A DNA stretch of 64,000 nt, taken from contig NZ_LMAF01000002.1 of the NCBI RefSeq assembly GCF_001542875.1, forward strand, positions 186,001-250,000, written 5' to 3'. The translations under genes were made by a program, and so were the position numbers. This DNA is from Erythrobacter sp. YT30 (GTDB lineage Bacteria > Pseudomonadota > Alphaproteobacteria > Sphingomonadales > Sphingomonadaceae). The notes beneath the pieces were generated by a model that saw only the letters and a list, made by a program, of their open reading frames with translations, did no database searches and had not been told where the DNA came from. Shown piece after piece: positions 54,068 to 63,389 of the stretch (positions are counted from its first letter, which is position 1; each line of letters opens with the position of its first letter).

Positions 54068-54379
54068 TTAGGGCGCATACGAATTGCAGCCCCAGCGCTT
54101 GAAATTGCGAACGCGCGGGCACTTCGAAACCTTCGTGATCCAGAGGTCAAAAATGCGCGGCTCTCTTAACGATGCGAAATAGCCGATTGTGTGCGTGACA
54201 ATGGGCACAAACAGAAAAACGATGAACATCACGCCGTTCTGGATCAGCAGATCTTTGAGGATCAAAAACGCGATCGTCGTCACCATCAGATTGATAACGA
54301 AAAAGTTCATCGTCACGCCTGCAAACATTTGCGGGCGGGTCAGTGCGCGGTGCACGGGATGACGGGTCAGATCGCTCAT
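54068..54379 (-). CDS. virB3: Type IV secretion protein VirB3
   Basis: 103 residues. 'HPVHRALTRPQMFAGVTMNF' is the VirB3 N-terminal signature, followed by two membrane helices (FVINLMVTTIAFLIL; VMFIVFLFVPIVTHTIGYF). It sits between virB2 and virB4 in canonical order. Confidence 0.92.
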   Translation of the reverse strand: MSDLTRHPVHRALTRPQMFAGVTMNFFVINLMVTTIAFLILKDLLIQNGVMFIVFLFVPIVTHTIGYFASLREPRIFDLWITKVSKCPRVRNFKRWGCNSYAP

Positions 54380-54403
54380 TGCATGATCTCTAGCAAACTA
54401 TGG

Positions 54404-54727
54404 TTAACCAACACCTGATTGGATGCCTGCGACGATGGTTGTCGCGCCAAACAGGATGAAAACGCCGATGATGACAGTGGCGCCGAAACGCCAGTTCATC
54501 CGGCCAGTGAGCATCATGAAGCCGATCGCGGCGACCGCCATGACGGCGATTGTCGTGGCGACGGTTCCCAGCAATGTGCCCTGCAGCCAGAGCAATGCGG
54601 AGTTGATGGGGCCGGAACCCGCAGGATCAGCGCCCTGATTGGCGGCTTGCGCAAATGCGGCAGACGGCATGGCCAGCACTGTGAGATAAGCTGCCAAACG
54701 GTTTGTAAGACGAGAAACGATATTCAT
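54404..54727 (-). CDS. virB2: Type IV secretion major pilin VirB2
   Basis: 107 residues. A signal peptide (YLTVLAMPSAAFAQA) is followed by two hydrophobic helices separated by a short basic loop (LLGTVATTIAVMAVAAIGFM ... ATVIIGVFILFGATTIVAG), the TrbC/VirB2 pilin pattern. It is followed by virB3. Confidence 0.9.
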   Translation of the reverse strand: MNIVSRLTNRLAAYLTVLAMPSAAFAQAANQGADPAGSGPINSALLWLQGTLLGTVATTIAVMAVAAIGFMMLTGRMNWRFGATVIIGVFILFGATTIVAGIQSGVG

Positions 54728-54776
54728 TGTGTGGTCTGGTATCCTGATAATCTAAGCGAGGGATTGCTGCGTCTTG

Positions 54777-55436
54777 TTAGGGCGCGGCCTCTCGCGAATG
54801 GCTGGCAAGGCGGCCCATGATGGCTGCCACATAGTGTCGGGTTTCACGAATATTGGGAACACCCTTGGCCCGGATAACGCGGCCCGGTCCTGCATTGTAG
54901 GCGGCAAGCGCATGTTCGAGATTGCCGTCAAACCGGTTCAATTGCTCGCGCAGATATCGCGCGCCGCCTTCGAGGTTTTGCATCGGGTCATCGGGATTGA
55001 CGCCGAGGTATTTGGCGGTGCCGGGCATCAACTGGGCAAGCCCGCGCGCGCCTGCATGGCTGACAGCGTTTTCGCGCCAGCGGCTCTCTTGCCATACCAG
55101 CGCTTCGATGAGGCTCGGGCTGAGATCGTATCTTTGCGCAAGCTCCTGAACCTTGCCGGCATAGCGCGCAGGAACGCCCGCGGCATGAGAAGCTGTGTTT
55201 GAAACCGCATTGTATGGCACGGGAAGAGCCTCGCCTATGGCGGGGTCAGATGCAGCGGCCAGCGAGGCACGGGCATCGACCTGTTGCTGCGTCGGTACCG
55301 GGGAAAGCGAACTGCCGCCTGCGACCCAGCGTGCACCGCCACTATCAAGCTCCATCACATCGGCATGCGCAGGCGCGCACGCCAAAGCCGAGGCGGCTGC
55401 GACAATCCAGCAATGATAGGTGCGCACGATACGCAT
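54777..55436 (-). CDS. virB1: VirB1-like lytic transglycosylase
   Basis: 219 residues from the ATG at 55436. A signal peptide (CWIVAAASALACAPAHA) is followed by an SLT domain near residue 95-205. 'SPSLIEALVWQESRWRENAV' carries the catalytic Glu, and 'AGARGLAQLMPGTAKYLGVN' and 'EHALAAYNAGPGRV' follow. It opens peptidoglycan for T4SS assembly. It is the first gene of the cluster. Confidence 0.93.
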   Translation of the reverse strand: MRIVRTYHCWIVAAASALACAPAHADVMELDSGGARWVAGGSSLSPVPTQQQVDARASLAAASDPAIGEALPVPYNAVSNTASHAAGVPARYAGKVQELAQRYDLSPSLIEALVWQESRWRENAVSHAGARGLAQLMPGTAKYLGVNPDDPMQNLEGGARYLREQLNRFDGNLEHALAAYNAGPGRVIRAKGVPNIRETRHYVAAIMGRLASHSREAAP

Positions 55437-55610
55437 GAATTGGACCCTCCGGACCACTCCCCTTGTCTAGCCAAAATGACAAAGGAGTGACAGCCTTTAT
55501 GGCCTAGAGGTAAATTCTTAACCAAGATGCCTTTGCGCAACGTCCTATCGCAATAATCAGGCGTCTAGTCCGGGAATGCAGCGCCGCGCCGGATCAAAGA
55601 GGGCCGAATC

Positions 55611-55638
55611 AAAAAGAGAGGCCTCGCAGCCTCTCTCC
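55611..55638 (-). terminator. Terminator of the TPR gene
   Basis: On the minus strand a GAGAGAGGC-TGCGA-GGCCTCTC hairpin is followed by TTTTT, 31 bp after the TPR gene stop. The rest of the 55437-55668 gap shows no gene. Confidence 0.8.
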
Positions 55639-55668
55639 TTGGAAATTGTAATTTCGGATGCTTGCGCG

Positions 55669-56055
55669 TTACTTCAACGTGCCAGCGCGAAACTCCCCGC
55701 GAGAGAGCATGGAAAGCGCCTTGCGAGCAAGGTGACGTGAACTCATCGCGTCACCATCAGCGGTCTCAAGGTCGATCACCGTGCGGCTGTCCATGGCGGC
55801 TTTAAAGAGATTGCGCGCTTTCAGATCATCGCCGCGATGCGCATACGCCACACCCAGGTTAATCAGCACAGCGGGATCGTCCGAGTGCTTTGCCCGCGCA
55901 CGTTCCAATGCTGCGATAGCTTCGTCGCTGCGGCCGCTTTGCAAAGCTTCCGATGCGATGTCAGCGGGTTGGCCCTGCACGTCACTTGATTGAGCAACCG
56001 CCGGATCCGTGGCCGCCTGTGTGGCGAGCAATACGGCCATCAACGATGTCAACAT
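55669..56055 (-). CDS. Exported TPR-repeat protein
   Basis: 128 residues. The N-terminal signal-like segment (MLTSLMAVLLATQAA) is followed by about two TPR units: 'EALQSGRSDEAIAALERARA' and 'LINLGVAYAHRGDDLKARNL'. aaggag lies upstream of the ATG. It is probably a periplasmic scaffold protein of unknown partner. It shares a 310-bp divergent regulatory region with the lipoprotein-TonB receptor pair. Confidence 0.8.
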   Translation of the reverse strand: MLTSLMAVLLATQAATDPAVAQSSDVQGQPADIASEALQSGRSDEAIAALERARAKHSDDPAVLINLGVAYAHRGDDLKARNLFKAAMDSRTVIDLETADGDAMSSRHLARKALSMLSRGEFRAGTLK

Positions 56056-56365
56056 AATCCAATCTCCTTCTGGATCCTGAATGTGACAAGTATTTCACAA
56101 CAATGCAACAAAAATGTCATATATACGTATTTATGTCATTTTATATAGCAAGCAATTATAAAAATTGGATTTTCTGAGGGCACCCGAGCGATCCACCTAG
56201 CAGCAAAGGGGATTTCCACACGCAAACTGTCATCTTTTAGTCATATGACAATTGCGTCTTATATTTCTGACTTCAGCAAAAATTCTGTCACTTACCGTCC
56301 CTAGCGGAGCCCGTGAGGCGCATGTCGCGCACGTGATTCTTCGGAGTTCAAGGGGACCGTTTGCA
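56056..56365. promoter_or_regulatory. Divergent AT-rich control region with PhoB-box-like repeats
   Basis: The 310-bp gap holds no gene. It has repeated TGTCA words: CTGTCAT-CTTT-TAGTCAT at 56227-56244 (7-4-7 arrangement, 11-bp period) with a possible -10 TATATT at 56260. On the minus strand TTGTGAA-ATAC-TTGTCAC lies at 56084-56101, with further TGTCAT copies at 56115-56120 and 56134-56139 and CTGTCAC at 56285-56291. This resembles the Pho box; regulation by phosphate starvation is an inference. Confidence 0.4.
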
Positions 56366-57958
<1,593 letters not shown>

Positions 57959-58076
57959 TCGTACCTTTCTAACCTAGCGAGGGGGGTGCGATAACAACGC
58001 GCCTCCCTCTTTGCATGATGGGCCAAGTCGAAGGCCCACCCTTTTACAAGACCAATTCATGAGGGGGTCTAGTTCT

Positions 58077-60791
58077 ATGTCGACCGGCAAGCGTCTCGCA
58101 GGGCTGCTGCTAATTACCACATCGCTCACATTTCCGAGCGTTGTCTCCGCGCAAGATACGAACACCACGGTTGCTCAAGAAGAGACCTCTGGCGACGATA
58201 ACGAATTCGATGACACTCAGGATGCTGAACAGCCTGATGTCTCCGTTCCGGGCGGCGGTATCATTGTCACCGGGCGGCGGATTCGCGATCCAGAGCGTTC
58301 ATCCACGCAGGTTCTAACGGTCCTTTCCGAAGACGACATCGCGCGGACTGGCGAAAGCGATATTGCAGGCGCGCTTGGCCGCGTCACCGGTCTTTCTGTT
58401 GTTGGTGATGGCCGCGTGTTTGTGCGCGGTTTGGGCGATCGCTATTCGCTCGCGCTGCTCAACGGCCTGCCCCTGCCCAGCCCTGAACCTCTCAGCCGTG
58501 TTGTTCCGCTTGATATCTTTCCAACGAACGTGGTGGCCTCCTCGCTCGTCCAGAAGACATATTCAGCCAACTACCCCGGCGAATTCGGCGGCGGCGTCAT
58601 CAACCTCACGACCAAAGCTGTACCGGTCGAAGATTTCCTATCGATCAGCGTCAGCGCGAGCGGCGACACCGAAACCACATTCCAAAACGGCCTCACCTAT
58701 TTCGGTTCGGATTGGGATTCTTTCGGTTTCGACAATGGCAACCGCGATATACCGTCAAATCTGCAAGCCTTTCTCGATAGTGGAGAGCGGATTGGCAATG
58801 TCGACATTGCGACTTCTGAAGGCATTGCGGGGCAGTTGTTTCCCACCAACCTCGTGACCCTGCAGCGCGTAAGCGATCAGCGCCCCAATTTCTCCGGCTC
58901 GATCACCGGGGGCACATCGATTGAGCTGGGCGATGATACCTATCTCGGTATACTCGCCACCGCCTCGATTAAAAACAGCCTGCGCAATCGCAGCGTGCTG
59001 TCGCAAAGCGGCAGCAGCGACCTTTCTGAAGTGTTCGATACCAGCACCACGTTCATCACCGATGAAAACGTACTCGTAAACGCGCTGCTAGGCCTCGGCC
59101 TCGATTTTGGTCCGCACACGGTTCGCTGGACCAATCTTTATATTCGCGACACATTGAAAACCGCGCGGCTTGAAGAAGCGTTTGACCCCTTCCCCGGTCT
59201 CAATGGCTTTGACTTCATCAACCAACAGACTGCTTGGTTCGAACGCCAATTGATCGATACGCAGCTTGTGACAGAGCTCGACTTTGACACGTTCGAAGTT
59301 GACCTGCGCGCAGGCTATGCTCGCACCGATCGCGAGGCGCCGTTCAACACGACATTCAGCTATACCCGCACCAACATCCCTTCGAGCCCATTTGGCGATG
59401 AATTTGTTGCGTATTTCAACCAGCTGTCTGACGCAGGCATCTCGACCGTCGCTTTCGATGATCTCAAAGAAGAGAACTATTTTGCGAGCGCTGACGTCTC
59501 CTACGCTCTTACCGACACGTTCGAAATTACGGTCGGCGGGGCGTACACCGACACGGATCGTCGTTCATCGAGCCGCGAGTTTAGGCCGTTCATCGCTCCG
59601 GATCCCAGCAACCCCGATCTTGCACCGCTAGATGAAAACGTGGCGGTTGCACTGGGCCTTCGCCAGCCAGGCAACATCATCAATGGCGCTACGCTTGCCG
59701 GGTTCAATGTCACTTTGACAGAGGCAAACCCGTTCCCGGTCTTCGATGCCGCGCTTGAGATTTATGCAGGCTACGGCCTGTTCCGCTGGGTGCCGACCGA
59801 CACTCTCACCATCGAAGCGGGCGTGCGGTACGAAGATGCGACCCAAACGGTCGATCTCGACCAAACCGTCTTTACCACCCCGATTGCGGGTGCAACCGCG
59901 ACCGATCTTGGCAACGATTACTTCCTTCCCGGCGGCACGATCACGTATTCGCCGATGGATGAGCTGCAATTGCGCCTTTCCGCATCGCAAACGATCGCCC
60001 GCCCGCAATTCCGTGAGCTGGTGGAGCAGACTTACTTCGATCCCGATTCCAACCGCCGTTTCCGCGGTAACCCGTTCCTCAATGACAGCGAACTGATCAA
60101 CGTCGAAGGGCGCGCTGAATACTATATCGACGGCGCCAATCGGATCAGCCTTGCAGGCTTCTACAAGGAAATCGACAACCCGATTGAAAACACGCTCGTG
60201 TCTGCTTCGGGCCAGATCCTCACCAGCTTTGCCAACGCTCCTGCTGCTGAACTTTACGGCGCTGAAGTCGACTTTGTGTACGGCATTGATCTTTACGGTC
60301 TTGGCGGCTCGTTCTTTGAAACGAAGCAAATTCTGCTGCTTGCCAACTACACCTACACCCAATCCGAGCTGTCTGTGGGACCTGGCGATATCGCGCCTGT
60401 TCCCGGCAATGAAGGCCAAGCTGCCGATCAGCTGTTCGACAATGGCGCGCCGCTTGTTGGCCAGTCAGACCATGTCGCGAACGTCTCGATCGGACTTGAA
60501 GACACCGAGAAGACCCAGCAATTCACCTTCCTCGTCAATTATGCGAGCGAGCGTGTGACCCTTCGCGGCGGCGCTTTGCCTGATGTTGTCGAAGATCCTG
60601 GCATTACTCTCGATTTCGTGGCGCGTTCCGAGCTCAGCTTTATCGGCCTGCCGATGGAGCTGTCTTTCGAGGTTCGCAACATCACCGGCCGCGACAATTT
60701 CGAGTTTCAGGAGCTGAATGGCAACCGCGTTGAGATCAACACGTTCGACGTAGGCACCTCTTTCTCCATCGGCCTCAAAGCTGATTTCTGA
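58077..60791 (+). CDS. TonB-dependent outer-membrane receptor
   Basis: 904 residues from the ATG at 58077 (gaggggg upstream; 58059 is an alternative). A signal peptide ending VVSAQ is followed by an acidic N-terminal region. The plug has 'LTVLSEDDIARTGESDIAGA', 'GRVFVRGLGDRYSLALLNGL' and 'GEFGGGVINLTTKAVP', and a 22-strand-type barrel ends 'GTSFSIGLKADF' with terminal Phe. It is paired with the upstream lipoprotein. The substrate is unknown; phosphate-containing ligands are suggested only by the upstream motifs. Confidence 0.93.
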   Translation: MSTGKRLAGLLLITTSLTFPSVVSAQDTNTTVAQEETSGDDNEFDDTQDAEQPDVSVPGGGIIVTGRRIRDPERSSTQVLTVLSEDDIARTGESDIAGALGRVTGLSVVGDGRVFVRGLGDRYSLALLNGLPLPSPEPLSRVVPLDIFPTNVVASSLVQKTYSANYPGEFGGGVINLTTKAVPVEDFLSISVSASGDTETTFQNGLTYFGSDWDSFGFDNGNRDIPSNLQAFLDSGERIGNVDIATSEGIAGQLFPTNLVTLQRVSDQRPNFSGSITGGTSIELGDDTYLGILATASIKNSLRNRSVLSQSGSSDLSEVFDTSTTFITDENVLVNALLGLGLDFGPHTVRWTNLYIRDTLKTARLEEAFDPFPGLNGFDFINQQTAWFERQLIDTQLVTELDFDTFEVDLRAGYARTDREAPFNTTFSYTRTNIPSSPFGDEFVAYFNQLSDAGISTVAFDDLKEENYFASADVSYALTDTFEITVGGAYTDTDRRSSSREFRPFIAPDPSNPDLAPLDENVAVALGLRQPGNIINGATLAGFNVTLTEANPFPVFDAALEIYAGYGLFRWVPTDTLTIEAGVRYEDATQTVDLDQTVFTTPIAGATATDLGNDYFLPGGTITYSPMDELQLRLSASQTIARPQFRELVEQTYFDPDSNRRFRGNPFLNDSELINVEGRAEYYIDGANRISLAGFYKEIDNPIENTLVSASGQILTSFANAPAAELYGAEVDFVYGIDLYGLGGSFFETKQILLLANYTYTQSELSVGPGDIAPVPGNEGQAADQLFDNGAPLVGQSDHVANVSIGLEDTEKTQQFTFLVNYASERVTLRGGALPDVVEDPGITLDFVARSELSFIGLPMELSFEVRNITGRDNFEFQELNGNRVEINTFDVGTSFSIGLKADF

Positions 60792-60798
60792 TCTGGGA

Positions 60799-60826
60799 AG
60801 CGTGCGCGAAATCAATCGCGCACGCT
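60799..60826. terminator. Hairpin between converging TonB-receptor and aldo/keto reductase genes
   Basis: AGCGTGCGCGA-AATCAA-TCGCGCACGCT is a perfect 11-bp inverted repeat. It lies 7 bp after the receptor stop and overlaps the last codons of the opposing gene. It has no T-tract, so it is a hairpin that may assist termination rather than a classical terminator. Confidence 0.5.
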
Positions 60827-61831
60827 CACCTGATCCATGCCGGGCAGCCCCATCGCCATGCCTGTCGGGAATTTGGCGCGATAGGGCGCTTTCAACGGTT
60901 CGATTTCTTCAGCTGAAAGCTCGATATCGAGCGCCGCCACAGCTGCTTCCAAGTGGTGCGGTTTGCTGGCGCCGATAATGGGCGCAGCAACGCTCGGCTT
61001 GGTGAAATGCCAAGCCAGAGCAAGGCTCGCCATCGCATCGCCGCGTTCCTTTGACAGCGCCTCAAGTGCATTGATGACAGCGTTATCCGCTTCATCTTCG
61101 GGGTAGATCACTTTGCCAAAACCATCGGTTTTGCTGCGCACCGTCTCCTCACCCAAAGGCCGGGCCAGCCGTCCACGCGCAAGCGGGCTCCACGGGATCA
61201 CCCCGACATTCTGGTCTTCGCACAGCGGCAGCATTTCGCGCTCTTCCTCGCGATAGAGAAGGTTCAGCTGGTTCTGCATCGATATGAAGCGCGTCCACCC
61301 ATTCGCGCGCGCCGCTTCCTGCGCTTTGGCAAATTGCCACGCATACATGGAGGACGCCCCGATATAGCGCGCCTTGCCTGCCTTCACGATGTCGTGGAGC
61401 GCCTCCATTGTCTCTTCAATCGGCGTCTCATCATCCCAGCGGTGGATCTGGAACAGATCGACATATTCCATGCCTAGGCGAGTGAGGCTGTCATCAATCG
61501 CCTGCATCAATGATTTGCGCGAGAGCCCGCCAGTGTTGGGCGCATTGCGCCATGGGATATAGGCTTTGGTCGCCACCACGATCTCATCGCGCCGGGCCAT
61601 TTCGGACAGCAGCTTGCCCGTAATCTCTTCCGATGTTCCTCCCGCATAACCATTGGCCGTGTCGAAGAAATTGATCCCCGCTTCCAGGGCGGCGCGGAAG
61701 AACGGGCGGCTCTCATCCTCATCCAGCAACCAATCACCATGCCAGCCCTTGGTCTTGTCGCCATAGGTCATGCAGCCAAGACACAGGCGTGAGACGGAAA
61801 GTCCGGAATTTCCAAGGCGAGTAAATTGCAC
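60812..61831 (-). CDS. Aldo/keto reductase
   Basis: 339 residues. The TIM barrel has the catalytic tetrad region: 'GINFFDTANGYAGGTSEEI' (Asp, Tyr), 'EIVVATKAYIPW' (Lys) and 'VDLFQIHRWDDETPIEETME' (His). It is a YhdN/Tas-like AKR. 'GVIPWSPLARGRLARPLGEE' is typical of the family. It uses NADPH on an unknown aldehyde or ketone. It is followed upstream by an SDR gene on the same strand, 9 bp apart. Confidence 0.9.
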   Translation of the reverse strand: MQFTRLGNSGLSVSRLCLGCMTYGDKTKGWHGDWLLDEDESRPFFRAALEAGINFFDTANGYAGGTSEEITGKLLSEMARRDEIVVATKAYIPWRNAPNTGGLSRKSLMQAIDDSLTRLGMEYVDLFQIHRWDDETPIEETMEALHDIVKAGKARYIGASSMYAWQFAKAQEAARANGWTRFISMQNQLNLLYREEEREMLPLCEDQNVGVIPWSPLARGRLARPLGEETVRSKTDGFGKVIYPEDEADNAVINALEALSKERGDAMASLALAWHFTKPSVAAPIIGASKPHHLEAAVAALDIELSAEEIEPLKAPYRAKFPTGMAMGLPGMDQVSVRD

Positions 61832-61840
61832 TGTGTTCTC

Positions 61841-62581
61841 CTATGAAAGCGTCAGCCCGCCATCGACCACCAGTGTCTGCCCGGTCATGTAAGCGGCAAG
61901 CGGTGAGGCAAGGAATAGCGCCGCGCCTGCCATATCTTCAGGCGTGCCGACCCGGCGAAGCGGGATGGAGCGCAAGGTCGCCTCCAGCCGTTCGGGATGC
62001 TCGGTGGTGATGGTTGTCAGCTTGGTCGGGACCAGCCCGGGCGCGATCCCATTGACGCGAATGCCGTCCCTCGCCCACGCTTCGCCCAATGTCTTCACAA
62101 GGCTCGCCGCGCCCGCTTTCGAGGCGGCATAGGCGGGATTGCCCATGGTCGATTGAAACGCGGCGACGGACGAAACGACGATCATCGTCCCGTCCCTTTC
62201 AGCGAGCGCTGCGTGAAACGCCCGAGCCACATCCATCACCGAATTGAGATTCACATCGACGACATCATCCCATCCTTCGCGGGCGAATTCCTTGCGGCCA
62301 TAGCGCACCGTGCCTTGGCACTGGATAATGACATCGGGTTGGGGCACCGCGCCAGCCAAAGCATCGGCAGCCTCGCGGTCGGTCACATCAAGCCGGTGAT
62401 AGGTGAGCCCGGTAAAGTCGCTATCCTCAGCTTCGAGATAGTCGCCACTATCGGGCCGCGTGCCAGTGACGATTACCTCGGCCCCGCGAGAGCGAAACCC
62501 CTGCGCAATGCCATTACCAATCCCGCCCGACCCGCCAATGACGAGAACACGCTTACCGCTGAAATCGAGGGGGTTGGTAAT
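61841..62581 (-). CDS. SDR-family oxidoreductase with apparent ATT start codon
   Basis: The frame codes for a full-length 246-residue SDR if read from ATT at 62581: (I/M)TNPLDFSGKRVLVIGGSGG, with the nucleotide-binding GGSGGIG near residue 15-21. The central region has 'VVSSVAAFQSTMGNPAYAAS' and the catalytic Ser and YxxxK ('YAASKAG'). 'ITTEHPERLEATLRSIPLRR' and 'YMTGQTLVVDGGLTLS' follow. aaaggga lies 9 nt before ATT. The first usual start codon is GTG at 62386, which would delete the whole cofactor site. Either ATT initiates, or an ATG has been lost by mutation or error. Confidence 0.8.
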   Translation of the reverse strand: MTNPLDFSGKRVLVIGGSGGIGNGIAQGFRSRGAEVIVTGTRPDSGDYLEAEDSDFTGLTYHRLDVTDREAADALAGAVPQPDVIIQCQGTVRYGRKEFAREGWDDVVDVNLNSVMDVARAFHAALAERDGTMIVVSSVAAFQSTMGNPAYAASKAGAASLVKTLGEAWARDGIRVNGIAPGLVPTKLTTITTEHPERLEATLRSIPLRRVGTPEDMAGAALFLASPLAAYMTGQTLVVDGGLTLS

Positions 62582-62734
62582 GCTCGCTCTCCCTTTGCAG
62601 CAACAAGAAAGGGTTGTGATGGGTTTGTAAAGCGGTCGTTTGTGTCAGCTATGGGTGTGAGGATGTGGTGTTGACTGCGGCGGGAATGGGCGGGAGCGGG
62701 CTTTCTGCTATCAGGCATGCCCGAGAAGCGCGGA

Positions 62735-63016
62735 CTAGCGCCTACCTAGTAACACTAGTTGATCCATATCGCGAAGAGGTCGTTCTGAAAACTCTTCAAT
62801 GGTAAGAATGAGCAGGTTAAATTTCAGTCCAAACTCTCGATCAAGGCCCATAAAGCATTCCCGGATCTGATGAATTCTTTTGACCAACCCGGCTCTGTCT
62901 CCATCGACTACCGCAAGAATATCAATATCGTTGAATAGTCCGCCTCGAAAGTAAGACCCGAAGCCCCATACACTTTGAAGACTTGGGCACTGGTCAAGGA
63001 TATACTGGATTCCCAT
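62735..63016 (-). CDS. MNT-like nucleotidyltransferase domain protein
   Basis: 93 residues from the ATG at 63016, with aagg about 8 nt upstream (63022 and 63049 are alternatives). The minimal polymerase-beta-type fold has 'SVWGFGSYFRGGLFNDIDIL', i.e. GS-x2-RG then D-I-D. The third carboxylate position appears as Asn (LKFNLLIL). Such MNT proteins act as antitoxins or AMPylators of HEPN-type partners, or within defence operons. It overlaps the end of the upstream gene. No HEPN partner is visible downstream before the SDR. Confidence 0.75.
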   Translation of the reverse strand: MGIQYILDQCPSLQSVWGFGSYFRGGLFNDIDILAVVDGDRAGLVKRIHQIRECFMGLDREFGLKFNLLILTIEEFSERPLRDMDQLVLLGRR

Positions 63017-63389
63017 CCTCATCCTTCTTGTGGTATGCCCAAAAGTCATTCCTGTACAAAGCCCCGGTCATCTCGCCTGTGTTGAACAGGCCGATTTCAT
63101 GGCCAAGGCAGTATTCCTTGGCCTCCATCGTGTAGCTATTCCACATACCACCGACATAAATCAAATTCACAGCAGGGAATTGCTCACGCACTTCCAAGAC
63201 CTTCCCTATTCCGCATGTATATTCGTCTAGGCAGATTGCTTGGATATCACGCCCGCGCCCGCGAGTAACATTCCAAACAATGTCGTGATGCCTCTCAGCC
63301 TCGATCACATTTGCGTGTGCGTTCAACAAGCGATCAAACCAAGATATCTGCGCAAACGAGATACCGTGTTCATTGGACCCGTTACTCAT
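62994..63389 (-). CDS. Unknown protein of HNH-nucleotidyltransferase module
   Basis: 131 residues from the ATG at 63389, which overlaps the HNH gene stop by ATGA. It begins MSNGSNEHGISFAQISWF. A mixed alpha/beta pattern follows: 'HDIVWNVTRGRGRDIQAICL', 'AVNLIYVGGMWNSYTMEAKE' and 'YCLGHEIGLFNTGEMTGALY', weakly like the later strands and helix of Mrr-type nuclease folds. The family is not recognised. It is co-translated with both neighbours. Confidence 0.65.
   Translation of the reverse strand: MSNGSNEHGISFAQISWFDRLLNAHANVIEAERHHDIVWNVTRGRGRDIQAICLDEYTCGIGKVLEVREQFPAVNLIYVGGMWNSYTMEAKEYCLGHEIGLFNTGEMTGALYRNDFWAYHKKDEDGNPVYP

Noticed and set aside
47348..55436. Integrative conjugative element
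   Set aside because: The virB genes are present, but no integrase, relaxase, VirD4, direct repeats or adjacent tRNA junction is visible, and codon use and orientation look like the flanking genes.
56100..56170. AT-rich stretch as a replication origin
   Set aside because: No DnaA-box cluster, no dnaA/parAB/hemE neighbours. It sits between divergent genes as a promoter region.
61841..62386. SDR gene starting at GTG 62386
   Set aside because: This would remove the GGSGGIG nucleotide-binding motif, which is intact in the same frame upstream.
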